In this document: piece after piece, positions 28,801 through 36,917 of the stretch
How the letters are laid out: every line of letters starts with the position of its first letter
How positions within the stretch are numbered: position 1 is the stretch's first letter
Assembly: GCF_011064595.1 (NCBI RefSeq)
Contig: NZ_JAALJI010000003.1
Span: 124,001-188,000, forward strand
Direction of reading: 5' to 3'
DNA from: Paludisphaera soli
GTDB lineage: Bacteria; Planctomycetota; Planctomycetia; Isosphaerales; Isosphaeraceae
DNA: 64,000 nucleotides
Notes under the pieces: model-generated
Seen by the model: only the letters and a program-made list of their open reading frames with translations
Told to the model about the DNA's origin: nothing
The model's database searches: none
Position numbers and translations under genes: made by a program

Positions 28801-30472
28801 GGACCGGGACGTCGGCGGCCTCGAAAGCCTCGTGGAACTCGCTCACGGCCATCGTATTGCAGACCGCCGCCCCATTGCGGGCGTACTCGCGGAATCGCTC
28901 GGCGATGACGGACGGGGCAGCAGCCCAGGACGCGATGCCGGCTTCGACGACCTTGGCGAGGACCAGGGTCGGCGCCCGACGGGCGAACTCCGCCACCAGA
29001 TCACCGCCGGTCTTCAGGACGACCCAGCACTCGATCCCCGGGACACGCGACAGCTCCTCGCAAAGCCGGAGGAGGCTGAAGGGGGCGCCGGTGCGGCAGG
29101 CCGAATGAGAGACCAGGAGAACCTTGAACGACGCCTGCACCCTCGAGGCGGCGTCGTCGGAATCGACCCGGGGTTTGCTCCACGGGAGATCCTCGAAGCG
29201 GGGCGGCGCGGTGGGAGTCGCGACAGGCGCGGCGAGTTCGGCTTTCGCGGCGGGCTCGACCTGGACGCCGAGCGACTTTCCGACCTTCCGGAACAACCGG
29301 CGGGAGGCTCGACTCAGGGCCGGCCGGGGTCCTTCGGAGACCGCCACGCGGAGGAACCGGATCGAGAGGGCGACGCAGCGGCCGTGAAGCCGGGTTTCCG
29401 GAAAGAACCGAGTCTTCACGCCCCGACAACGCTCGATCCATCTCGATGCCGTGCTTCGACGCAAGACTTCCAGCTGGGCCATCGCGGCGGCGTGATGATA
29501 CTGGTAGTGGGCCAGGTGCTGCCGCAGACCGGGGATCTCGCGGCCCTGGTTCGCGTGCTCGATCGAGATCGCCCGGTGCCGCTCCTCCAGGATCGCCAGT
29601 TCCTCACGGAGCACGTGCACTTCCTCGCGGAGGGCCAAGGCCTCCTCGACGGTGTTCGTCCTAGGCGGCGAGGACCAGTCCGGCGTCGATCCCCCGCCAT
29701 CTGCGTCGGCGTCCCCGCCGCCCAGTTCGAGGATCGCGGAGTCGGCGTCCAGCCCTTCGGATTCGATCGCCATGCGATCGGCCAGGCTCCGGCCCAGCCT
29801 CGCGTAGACGGATCGGATCTCGTTGCGACGCCCGGGGACGGCGTCGGCGTCGAACAGGCCCTTGAGCCGCTCGGGGGGATTGGGACCCAGCGCGACGAGA
29901 CCGAGACCTTCGCCGTGCGTGAACTCGAAGCTCGGATGCCGCTCGGCCAGGTCGCGAAATGCGGCGTGGGAGCCGAACCGACGACCCTGGACGCAGGTCC
30001 GCGACAGGATCAGGACGGCCCGGTCGGAGAGCTTCGCTCGCCATCGATCAAAATCTTCGAGGAACGATTCGAGGTCCGCTCCGTCCGACGGGTGGACGAG
30101 GTCGAGGGACCGGTCGTCGAACGCCTCGACTCCGACGGCATGGTGGCGGAGCAGCTTCGAGAATGAGGAGTAGCGGCGGTCGTGGGCGTCCCGAACGCGC
30201 TGGATCGAGGCTTCCAGGAAGGCCGAGCTCGAGGAGTCGTCGCGTTCCGGCTCCAGGGCGACGCATCGGGCGTCGAGGCCGAGTCGACGAACGGCCTCGC
30301 ACATCGAGAAGTAGACGGCGGGCTCGCGAAATCCGAGCTGCGCGACCCTTCGCGGCCGGGCCGCGTCCACCGTCCAGAATATCATGGGGCTGAACTGGGC
30401 GTGCGCGATCGGATCGAAGGCGTGATCGGGCGTCCAGAAAGACGCCGGCGACAGATATTGTGAGACGTCCAT
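25847..30472 (-). CDS. Giant glycosyltransferase with N-terminal methyltransferase-like domain (MT/GT4/GT2/GT4)
   Basis: 1541 aa. Residues about 40-230 form a methyltransferase-like Rossmann fold (RVAQLGFREPAVYFSMCEA, VALEPERDD, ILSRTCVQGRRFG) with no classic GxGxG, so activity is doubtful. Residues about 273-341 are a coiled coil (EEALALREEVHVLREELAIL). A GT4 domain (FKVLLVSHSACRTGAPFSLL at about 449) has the donor box EDPCPFANLEAMESALPVV. A GT2 domain follows (KVSVIVPNYRHAPFLETRL at about 833, with DDASPDDS and ESDDSCRPQFLERL), then a further GT4-like domain (LKILLVVDGSESGLAATA at about 1143). The ATG at 30472 has GAGGAG upstream; the longer in-frame extension is rejected. With the 1803-aa enzyme next door it probably makes the same surface polysaccharide (inference). 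Confidence 0.88.
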   Translation of the reverse strand: MDVSQYLSPASFWTPDHAFDPIAHAQFSPMIFWTVDAARPRRVAQLGFREPAVYFSMCEAVRRLGLDARCVALEPERDDSSSSAFLEASIQRVRDAHDRRYSSFSKLLRHHAVGVEAFDDRSLDLVHPSDGADLESFLEDFDRWRAKLSDRAVLILSRTCVQGRRFGSHAAFRDLAERHPSFEFTHGEGLGLVALGPNPPERLKGLFDADAVPGRRNEIRSVYARLGRSLADRMAIESEGLDADSAILELGGGDADADGGGSTPDWSSPPRTNTVEEALALREEVHVLREELAILEERHRAISIEHANQGREIPGLRQHLAHYQYHHAAAMAQLEVLRRSTASRWIERCRGVKTRFFPETRLHGRCVALSIRFLRVAVSEGPRPALSRASRRLFRKVGKSLGVQVEPAAKAELAAPVATPTAPPRFEDLPWSKPRVDSDDAASRVQASFKVLLVSHSACRTGAPFSLLRLCEELSRVPGIECWVVLKTGGDLVAEFARRAPTLVLAKVVEAGIASWAAAPSVIAERFREYARNGAAVCNTMAVSEFHEAFEAADVPVLSWIHELPTFIEILGGVEAIERIKAASRRTIVPAEVVRNALINRFDVGADRIQTVRYGLDAKTRGLSREEMRESVRAELNLPDDARIILGCGTIDLRKGADLFVQAARTVLSDPSTADLAERTYFVWFGHVVLPDFFQWLRHDVEASGFADRILFAGVRGDLSPYFLAADVFALTSREDPCPFANLEAMESALPVVAFQGSGGAPEVLDGGGVAVPYLDVPAMARAIRELLNDDDARSTMGRRGRTVVRSLFTWPRFMDEFLTILRADYGYSPAPSLKVSVIVPNYRHAPFLETRLRSLFEQTVRPHEIIFLDDASPDDSVEVARRLAPESPVPMRIIVNEENSGSTFRQWMKGMDLATGDLIWFAESDDSCRPQFLERLIPEFHDPEVILAYCQSGLIGPNDERWAADFLGHTDDLDVARWRKAYRAEAAEEAEVALSQKNTVPNASAVLFRKPERLDFADELAGMRFAGDWLFYALMIRGGKIAFVPESLNDYRRHEQTVSFQSIKADTHAEETLHVKRRIFETFDVSLNAMARSLGQTLFEYELMTERFALKRPSLMNNPRTGRPLGEIRELFRRKLDATGELKILLVVDGSESGLAATATIDLADELARDHRVFLCAAAPGEAGLALQERLSDRVVLLEGTLGTTPWSASEAPEGSIAGRVRVTVLQELIRFHEIDVVHSLNPSGDRLVAQINADLNLPWFVHHEAGCSSPELRPARTKELISGVFHQTPVAPALDEHWAELASRRWLLLFPGLKNDDTRVEKTGPIVKRQGEFLVYLVPGGAGSSRASRDAMTAVRILNRLPAVERGGRRVRLVLTEPGADPRDSAIAASADRDLRCLLGQCDAALAPAGELSAETSIHVAAALASHLPVIAPNRGPIHDMLTLDGCTAGIAPKANEHTGLDVHRMVAAMLRYLRQADLHADHVCRARQLFEARFDVRHAAHVCVEAYFHARDFLVFPREGLPTTSAPERTSCASRESA

Positions 30473-30627
30473 GTCCTTCACGCTCCTCGCATCCCCCCCT
30501 CGCCCTACGATCCGCGAGGCCGGCCCGATCGCCCGGGCGTCCCGTCGATCGGACGCTCGCGCCGTCGGTTGCTCGCCGTCGCCTCGTACTTCGGGAGGTG
30601 GGAACGACCGCTCCTGAGTCATCCGGA

Positions 30628-30658
30628 CTTAAATGCCATCGCGCCCGCCCCGTGTCAA
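30628..30658 (-). promoter_or_regulatory. Possible promoter for the 1541-aa glycosyltransferase
   Basis: On the minus strand a perfect TTGACA (30658-30653) is followed after 19 bp by TTTAAG (30633-30628). The -35 is consensus; the -10 and spacing are weak. Confidence 0.35.
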
Positions 30659-30856
30659 TCCGAAGGCCGATCCGTCCGAGGGCTCGCAAGTCAGGATCGT
30701 AGCATCGGGGTCATGGTCGTCATCCTGGTCATAACCGTCCTGGCTTATTTCGGCCTCCGGCATCCGCTTCTTCAGATTTCTCGATCCGAAGGCCCTCCCC
30801 GACGACTCGCGCCGCGACTCCTCCGAGCCCGCCGCCCCGCGTCGGCCCGGCGTCGA

Positions 30857-30885
30857 TTGACAGGGATTGCGAGAGGGTTTAGATT
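30857..30885 (+). promoter_or_regulatory. Sigma70-like promoter for the GT8-like/wecB operon
   Basis: TTGACA (30857-30862), a 17-bp spacer and TAGATT (30880-30885), a near-consensus pair. The transcript would start near 30892, giving a leader of about 210 nt before the ATG at 31106. Confidence 0.65.
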
Positions 30886-31105
30886 CACGCGGCCGCGAGG
30901 TGAAGCGGACGAGCACGGCACTCGGCCACCTCGCGCAGGACGTCGTCCGCGATGGATTCGAGGCGCGACGTCCGCCTCAGGTGGACTGGATTCTCCCGAC
31001 GCCCGCGACGGCCCAGGATGGGACCCGCCGCCCTTGCATGCATCGCAGAGCCTCGGCTCCAGGCCCGGCCGACGCCGCTATCCCGTCTGACGCAAAGGAA
31101 TGCCC

Positions 31106-32311
31106 ATGCACGTCTTCACGAGCATCACGGCCAATTACCTTCCCAAGGCCGCGGCGCTGGCCCACTCCGTCAAGCGTGTGCATCCCGAGGCGGTCTTCCA
31201 CATCGTGCTCTCGGACGACATGCCGGATTGCCCGGACGAGGTGACGGCGGCCTTCGATTCGATCATCAACATCCGCGAGCTGCCGATCCCGGACCTCCCG
31301 CGCTTCATTTTCCGTCATCGCGTGGTCGAGCTCTGCACGGCCGTGAAGGGGAGGGCGTTCCAGCATATCGCCGACGTCCACGGCGCGGATCGCATCTACT
31401 ATTTCGACCCGGACATCATCGTCACCAACAGGCTCGACGACCTGGAACGGGCCCTGGACTCGGCGAGCGTGCTGCTCACGCCGCACTCGATCGAGCCCGA
31501 GACCGATCCGATGGCGATGATGGACAACGAGATCACCTGCCTCAAGCACGGCGTCTACAACCTGGGCTTCCTGGCCGTACGCATGGATCCGGAAGGCCGC
31601 CGATTCATCGACTGGTGGGCCGACCGCCTGACCCGCTGGTGCTACGACGAGGTCCCCGCCGGTCTCTTCACGGACCAGCGGTGGGTCGACCTCGCCCCCG
31701 CCATCTTCGACGGGATCAAGATCCTTCGCGACCCCCAGTACAACGTCTCCACCTGGAACCTGAGCCACCGCCGAGGGACCGGCGAGGCCCCCTACGACAT
31801 CGCGATCAACGGCCGACCGCTGGTCTTCTACCATTTCTCCGGCTTCGACAGCGGCGCCCAGCTCATGATGCTGGACCGCTACGGCTCGCACAGCCCGGTG
31901 CTCTACGAGTTCCGCGAGTGGTATCTGGATCAGTGCGAGCGGTTCGGCCAGTCGACCCTGGGCAAGATCCCCTGTCGCTACACCCGGTACGCCGGCGGCT
32001 CGAAGATCGAGGACGCCCATCGGGTGACCTACCGCCGACGCGACGACCTGATGACTTACTTCGCCGACCCATTCGACGATTCGGACCCGTCGAACTCGTA
32101 CCGCGACTGGTATCGGGTCCACGTCGAGGCGCCCGCCTCCCCGGCACCGGTCGAGCCTCGGCCTGGATCGGAACCCGAAGGCCGAGACCTCGCCCCCGCG
32201 GAATCGGCCCCGAGTCTCCGCCGGGCGTTGCGAGCCCACGCCCCCGAGCCGGCGATCAAGGCCTTTCGGTCGGTACGGTCGGCCTGGCGGAAGCTGGCCA
32301 AGGTCGACTGA
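31106..32311 (+). CDS. GT8-like glycosyltransferase
   Basis: 401 aa. A GT-A fold enzyme: MHVFTSITANYLPKAAALAHS at the N-terminus is the nucleotide-sugar binding strand typical of GT8-type transferases, and RIYYFDPDIIV (residues about 92-102) supplies the DxD-like metal site. YNLGFLAVR and WVDLAPAIFDGIKIL follow as expected. A C-terminal extension rich in Pro/Ala/Arg is not part of the fold. The ATG at 31106 is preferred over 31100 because AAAGGA then has normal spacing. It is followed after 53 bp by the UDP-GlcNAc 2-epimerase gene on the same strand. Donor and acceptor are unknown. Confidence 0.8.
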   Translation: MHVFTSITANYLPKAAALAHSVKRVHPEAVFHIVLSDDMPDCPDEVTAAFDSIINIRELPIPDLPRFIFRHRVVELCTAVKGRAFQHIADVHGADRIYYFDPDIIVTNRLDDLERALDSASVLLTPHSIEPETDPMAMMDNEITCLKHGVYNLGFLAVRMDPEGRRFIDWWADRLTRWCYDEVPAGLFTDQRWVDLAPAIFDGIKILRDPQYNVSTWNLSHRRGTGEAPYDIAINGRPLVFYHFSGFDSGAQLMMLDRYGSHSPVLYEFREWYLDQCERFGQSTLGKIPCRYTRYAGGSKIEDAHRVTYRRRDDLMTYFADPFDDSDPSNSYRDWYRVHVEAPASPAPVEPRPGSEPEGRDLAPAESAPSLRRALRAHAPEPAIKAFRSVRSAWRKLAKVD

Positions 32312-32364
32312 ACGGTCCCGACGAGCCCATCCGCACTTGATGATCGACTCCAGGGAGGGATGTC

Positions 32365-33516
32365 ATGATTTCGAGCGATCCTGAGCGTCGACGCACGAAC
32401 GTCGTCTGCGTCGTCGGGACGAGGCCGGAGGCGATCAAGATGGCGCCGGTCGTCCGGGCCCTTCGCGACCAGTCGTGGGCCCGCTGCCGGCTCGTGTTCA
32501 CGGCCCAGCATCGCGATCTGGCGGATCCGATCTTCGAACTCTTCGACGTCCGGCCGGACGTCGACCTGGATGTGATGCGGCCGGGCCAGTCGCTCCCGGA
32601 CCTGAGCAACCGACTGCTGGTCTCCGTGCATCAGGCCCTGATGCGCGAGAGGCCGGACTGCGTGGTCGCCCAGGGGGACACCACGACGGTCCTGGCCTCG
32701 GCCCTCGCGAGCTACATGCTGGGCATCCCGTTCGCGCATGTGGAGGCCGGGCTGCGCACGCACCGGCTCGACGCCCCCTTTCCCGAGGAGGCCAACCGCG
32801 TCGCGGCCACCCACCTCGCGTCGATCCACTTCGCGCCGACGCCGACCGCGCGGGAGAATCTACTCCGCGAGGGGATCGCGCCCGAGGCCGTCCATCTGAC
32901 GGGCAACACGGGCATCGACGCCCTCCACTTCGCGGCCGAGCGCGAGGCCGCCCTGCCTCACGGGCCGGCCCCCGGGGCCCGCTTCGTCCTGGTCACCGTC
33001 CACCGCCGCGAGAACCTGGGCGAACCGCTTCGGCGGATCTGCGAGGGCGTCCGCCGCCTGCACGACCTCCATCCCGACGTCGAATTCCTCTGGCCGGTCC
33101 ACCCCAATCCCGGCGTGGAGCCCGTCGTCCGCGAGGCGCTCGGGAGCCTGGAACGAGTCCATCTTTCGCCGCCGCTCGATTACGGGCCGTTCGTGACGGC
33201 GATGAAGCGAGCGACGATGATCCTCAGCGACAGCGGCGGCGTCCAGGAGGAAGCCACGGCGCTCCGGACGCCGGTGCTGGTGCTCCGCGACGTCAGCGAG
33301 CGTCAGGAGGCCGTCCGCTGCGGCGTCGCGAGGCTGGTCGGCGCGGATCCGGACGCGATCGCTCGAGAGGGCGGGCGACGGCTCGCCGAGGCGACCGACG
33401 GAGATCGTCGCTCGGACTTCGCGACCCCGTTCGGCGACGGCCGGGCCGCGGCCCGGATCGCTTCGATCCTTCACCGCAAGCTCCACGTCGAGGCGCCGAC
33501 GACCGTCGGCGTCTGA
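32365..33516 (+). CDS. wecB: UDP-N-acetylglucosamine 2-epimerase (non-hydrolysing)
   Basis: 383 aa, the usual size of WecB/MnaA. It interconverts UDP-GlcNAc and UDP-ManNAc, the entry to ManNAc-containing surface glycans. Seen: VVGTRPEAIKMAPVVRAL (N-terminal family box), VVAQGDTTTVLASALASY, FAHVEAGLRTHRLDAPFPEEANR, LTGNTGIDAL, VHRRENLG and DSGGVQEEATALRTPVLVLRD, covering the substrate-binding and catalytic residues. GGGAGGG lies just before the ATG. It probably forms an operon with the upstream GT8-like gene and ends 15 bp from the convergent sulfotransferase gene. Confidence 0.95.
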   Translation: MISSDPERRRTNVVCVVGTRPEAIKMAPVVRALRDQSWARCRLVFTAQHRDLADPIFELFDVRPDVDLDVMRPGQSLPDLSNRLLVSVHQALMRERPDCVVAQGDTTTVLASALASYMLGIPFAHVEAGLRTHRLDAPFPEEANRVAATHLASIHFAPTPTARENLLREGIAPEAVHLTGNTGIDALHFAAEREAALPHGPAPGARFVLVTVHRRENLGEPLRRICEGVRRLHDLHPDVEFLWPVHPNPGVEPVVREALGSLERVHLSPPLDYGPFVTAMKRATMILSDSGGVQEEATALRTPVLVLRDVSERQEAVRCGVARLVGADPDAIAREGGRRLAEATDGDRRSDFATPFGDGRAAARIASILHRKLHVEAPTTVGV

Positions 33517-33531
33517 AACGACGGGCGAGGA

Positions 33532-35067
33532 TCAGATCGGTCGGTCCACTCGCGAGGACCTCGGCTCGCCGTTCGGCCCCAGATGCCGGAACTTGAGCCA
33601 GATCTGCTTAATCTGCCGCTTCCCCTTCACGGCGGCGCCGATCAGGGCGTTCGACTCGAATCGGTCCAGCCTGCGACGTAGGGCCACGTTTTCCTGCCAT
33701 CGCTTCTCCTCGCGCTCCAGCGAGCGGACAAGCTGCTGCTCCTTGCGAGTGGCCGTCTCCTGGAGTTTCGCCGCCTGATCCAGAGCGACTTCGAGACGAG
33801 TCCGATCGGAATCCCAGCCCCCCTGCGACGTGGCGAGCGCCTGCTGGAACAGCTTGAGACTCCGCTCCTGCCGGTCGAGCGACTCGGCGAGTCGACGCTG
33901 CGTCTCCAGAAGCGCCTGCTCCTTGTGAGCCAGGATCCCCTGGGTATGGGCGAGCAGCTGCTCGGCCTGGACGCGCCGTTCTTGATTGGAGACCGAGTAC
34001 TCCATGACGCGACAGAGCTGCTTCTCGGTCTGTTCCAGGCACGATTTGGCGAGGAGAAAGGCCTTCTCGGTCTCGTTGAGGGCCTGTCGGGTCGTGGCGA
34101 GTCCATGCTCGGCGAGCGCGGCCCTGTGCTCCAGGTCGTGGATTCTTTCCGCTGGGTTGTTCCGTTCGGCCTCGCGGAGCAGCACGATCGTCTTGCCGAG
34201 TTCCGCTCGGGCCGCCTTGAGCTGGCCGTGCATCGCGGCCTCGTAACGGCGGGCGTCGCGGGCGATTCGCTGGGCGTTGGCCTCGGGGTCGACTTCGATC
34301 CAGGCCTCGCGTCCCAGGGCGTTCAGAGTGTCCTGGGCCTGGTGGGCGACGACCGCCGGCAAGTGATGTACGCAAGACTGGTCGTAGAGGCGACGTACGG
34401 TGTCCTCGCACCAGGGCAACCCGCAGGCGTCGGCCAGCTCTTGCATGTCTTCCCAGAACGCGGGCGTCCCGAAACGGACGACGAGCGATCGGCTCTCCTC
34501 GTCGGACGCCGCCTTCATCCTCGACAGGTGGACGCCCACCACGTCCAGCGCGTTCCAGTACGACATGCTGCCCTGGCTTCGGGTGCAGAGGCTCATCGCG
34601 ATCTCGTGCGGCGACCGGAGGAGCGATGAGGCGACGACGTCCACGCCCTGGAATCGGGAGAACACCTGTCGCCAGAACGGCCAGACGAGCACCGTACGGG
34701 GGTCCTTGAATCCCGACACCGGGCCGCTCTCGATCAGAAGGCGCGTGATGTGCTCGCCCTCGTCGAGCCAGTGTTCCGGGACGAGGCGGTCGGTCGGCCA
34801 CTCGCCCTGGGATTCCAGGAATCGAGCGAGGACCGCCGGTTCATCCGGGATGTCGTCGGCGAACCCGAAGGCCCATTCCTGGACTCGACGGTTGAGAGAG
34901 TGGAACGGGATGGCCTCGAAGTGACCGTATGGGTTGCTCGGAGCCGCCTCGATCAGTTCGAACGGACCGAGAGACAGGCCCAGTTTCTGCAGGATGTTCG
35001 CCGTCAGGCTCGAACCGCTGCGATGCATGCACAAGAGGACGACGAGCTTGCGATTCGGTCCATCCAT
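33532..35067 (-). CDS. Sulfotransferase-family protein with long C-terminal coiled coil
   Basis: 511 aa. Residues about 8-30 (LVVLLCMHRSGSSLTANIL) form the PAPS-binding P-loop of the sulfotransferase superfamily, and VVASSLLRSPHEIAMSLCTR (about 145) resembles the 3'-phosphate-binding region. The transferase domain ends near residue 260. From about 285 to 480 the chain is a continuous heptad-rich coiled coil (AERNNPAERIHDLEHRAALA, LLETQRRLAESLDRQERSL), with a basic tail. Coiled-coil extensions of this length are unusual for sulfotransferases and suggest a scaffold or length-control role. The ATG at 35067 has GAGGTGG at good spacing; a GTG at 35076 is the alternative. Sulfation of the surface polysaccharide is the contextual inference. 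Confidence 0.75.
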   Translation of the reverse strand: MDGPNRKLVVLLCMHRSGSSLTANILQKLGLSLGPFELIEAAPSNPYGHFEAIPFHSLNRRVQEWAFGFADDIPDEPAVLARFLESQGEWPTDRLVPEHWLDEGEHITRLLIESGPVSGFKDPRTVLVWPFWRQVFSRFQGVDVVASSLLRSPHEIAMSLCTRSQGSMSYWNALDVVGVHLSRMKAASDEESRSLVVRFGTPAFWEDMQELADACGLPWCEDTVRRLYDQSCVHHLPAVVAHQAQDTLNALGREAWIEVDPEANAQRIARDARRYEAAMHGQLKAARAELGKTIVLLREAERNNPAERIHDLEHRAALAEHGLATTRQALNETEKAFLLAKSCLEQTEKQLCRVMEYSVSNQERRVQAEQLLAHTQGILAHKEQALLETQRRLAESLDRQERSLKLFQQALATSQGGWDSDRTRLEVALDQAAKLQETATRKEQQLVRSLEREEKRWQENVALRRRLDRFESNALIGAAVKGKRQIKQIWLKFRHLGPNGEPRSSRVDRPI

Positions 35068-35210
35068 GACATCCACCTCGAACCATCCGTGATTGGTGCG
35101 CGAATCGCCCGGCGTCTCCCGGGGCGGAGACCTGCGTTACATTTTTTCGGCCGTTCGTGCCGCTCGGCATCACGACTTTATCGATTAAGCCGGAGGTGGC
35201 GACCCCGTTT

Positions 35211-36800
35211 TCAGCGGGCCTCCACCTTCGGGAACAACGGCGTGGGCTTCCCTTCCACCACGGGAGCGGCCACCCGCAACGGCTGCCCGGCGGAGTAAGG
35301 CCTGGACGCCGAGCCGTAGGACACGGCCTCCCAGGGCTGATGCGACTCGAAGTTGAACGCTCGATGGAACGTCTCGGCGGTCTTCGGCAGGAACGGCTTG
35401 ATCAAGATGGCCGTCACGCGCATCCAGTCGGCCAGGTTGGCCAGCACGACGCGCGTGGCTTCCAGGTCCGTCTTGGCGAGCTTGAACGGCTGCGTCTCCT
35501 GGATGTACTTGTTCGCGGCGTCGACGACCTCCAGCCAGATCCGTTGGAGCGCCGTGGTGTAATCGAACGCGCCGACCCGATCGCGGAGCGTTTCGACCAG
35601 GGCGGGGAGATCCAGACCGCGCCGCCAGGCGGTGAGGTCGACCTCGCCGACCTCGCCGAGGTCGCCTCCGAAGTACTTGAGGCACATCGTCAGGATTCGG
35701 CTGTAGAGGTTGCCGAGGTTGTTGGCGAGCCCGCTGTTGTAGGCGTCGGCGAACCGCTCGAAGGAGAATTCGCCGTCGCCGCTGAAGGGGCACTGGCTCA
35801 TGAAGTAGTACCGGAAAGCCTCGGCGGAGAAGTCGTTGATGAGGTCCATCGGCTCGACGACGTTGCCCATGCTCTTGCCGATCTTCGCGACCTCGCCGCT
35901 CTCCTCGTTCTTGCGATACACGAACCCGTGGCCGAAGACCTTGCGGGGCAGCGGCACGCCGGCGGACATGAGCATGGCCGGCCACAGGGCGCAGTGGAAC
36001 CGCGTGATGTCCTTGCCGATGACGTGGACGTCGGCCGGCCAGGTCCGCTCGAACCGCGCCTCGTCGGTCCCGTATCCGGCGGCCGTCACGTAGTTGAGCA
36101 GGGCGTCGAACCAGACGTAGATCGTGTGTTCGGGGTCGAACGGGACCGGAATGCCCCAGGTGAAGCCCTTGCGAGAGATCGCGACGTCCCGAAGCTCGGT
36201 CTCCACCAGGCTGACGATCTCGTTGCGGCGCGACTCCGGGCGGATGAAATCCGGATTGGCCGAGTAGAAGGCCAGCAGGCGGTCTCGGTAGGCCGAGAGG
36301 CGGAAGTAGTAGTTCTCCTCCTCGACCATCGAAAGCTCGGCGTTGGGGTGATTCGGGCAACGGCCGTTCCCCTCGGCGACCTCTTTCTCGGTCTTGAACG
36401 ACTCGCATCCGACGCAATAGTGGCCCGAGTAGACGCCCTTGTAGATGTCGCCGGCGTCGAAGACCGCCTGGATGAACTTGCGACAGCCGACATGGTGCCG
36501 CTCCTCGCTCGTCTGGATGAAATCGTCGTTCGAGATCTCGAGCGCGGACCACACTTCCTGGAACTGCCGGGCCATCTCGTCCACGTAGGCCTTGGGATCC
36601 TGGCCGAGTTCTCGGGCCCGGATGGTCACCTTGATCGTGTTCTCGTCGTTGCCCATCAGGAAGTGGACGGCCGCCCCTTCCATGCGACGGAATCGGGCCT
36701 GGACGTCCGCGCCGATCTTCTCGAACGCGGTGCCGATGTGTGGGCGGCTGTTGGGATAGTCGATGGCCGTGGTGATGTAGAAACGCTGCTGCTCGTCCAT
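35211..36800 (-). CDS. metG: Methionyl-tRNA synthetase, short form
   Basis: 529 aa cytosolic class-Ia aminoacyl-tRNA synthetase that charges tRNA-Met. HIGT at residues 21-24 is the HIGH box (preceded by FYITTAIDYPNSRP), and KIGKS at about 304-308 replaces KMSKS. A zinc knuckle lies at C127/C130 with a second CPNH pair near 147. The anticodon-binding helical domain (YNSGLANNLGNLYSRILTM, LKPF-type segment) is complete, but the C-terminal EMAP/Arc1p-like tRNA-binding domain found in many MetRS is absent; this is a recognised short form. It lies on the same strand 134 bp from the sulfotransferase gene. No separate T-box leader is seen. Confidence 0.95.
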   Translation of the reverse strand: MDEQQRFYITTAIDYPNSRPHIGTAFEKIGADVQARFRRMEGAAVHFLMGNDENTIKVTIRARELGQDPKAYVDEMARQFQEVWSALEISNDDFIQTSEERHHVGCRKFIQAVFDAGDIYKGVYSGHYCVGCESFKTEKEVAEGNGRCPNHPNAELSMVEEENYYFRLSAYRDRLLAFYSANPDFIRPESRRNEIVSLVETELRDVAISRKGFTWGIPVPFDPEHTIYVWFDALLNYVTAAGYGTDEARFERTWPADVHVIGKDITRFHCALWPAMLMSAGVPLPRKVFGHGFVYRKNEESGEVAKIGKSMGNVVEPMDLINDFSAEAFRYYFMSQCPFSGDGEFSFERFADAYNSGLANNLGNLYSRILTMCLKYFGGDLGEVGEVDLTAWRRGLDLPALVETLRDRVGAFDYTTALQRIWLEVVDAANKYIQETQPFKLAKTDLEATRVVLANLADWMRVTAILIKPFLPKTAETFHRAFNFESHQPWEAVSYGSASRPYSAGQPLRVAAPVVEGKPTPLFPKVEAR

Positions 36801-36917
36801 AACCCGTTCCTTGCCTAGAAGCAGGCGAAGCTCCCTGTATCTCGGAGCGTTCGCTCGCGTCGAGGGTTCGCCGGCCGCCCGCGCGCGAGTGCCAAGTGTA
36901 CCAGAATCCCCAAAGAC

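Larger units (their letters stand above)
30473..31105. other. Divergent intergenic region, 633 bp
   Basis: It separates the minus-strand giant glycosyltransferase from the plus-strand GT8-like gene and carries one promoter candidate in each direction (30628-30658 minus, 30857-30885 plus). An ATG at 30714 opens a short frame that starts with a hydrophobic stretch (MVVILVITVLAYFGL) but turns into Arg/Pro-rich low-quality sequence; I do not call it a gene. Confidence 0.5.

Noticed and set aside
26477-30166. Plus-strand open frame of more than 1200 codons over the 1541-aa glycosyltransferase
   Set aside because: Composition is charged, repetitive and typical of the antisense frame of a high-GC gene; the minus-strand protein has recognisable domains.
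30714-31090. Possible small membrane protein starting MVVILVITVLAYFGL
   Set aside because: The hydrophobic start is followed by Arg/Pro-rich sequence, no ribosome site is evident and it runs through a better promoter candidate.
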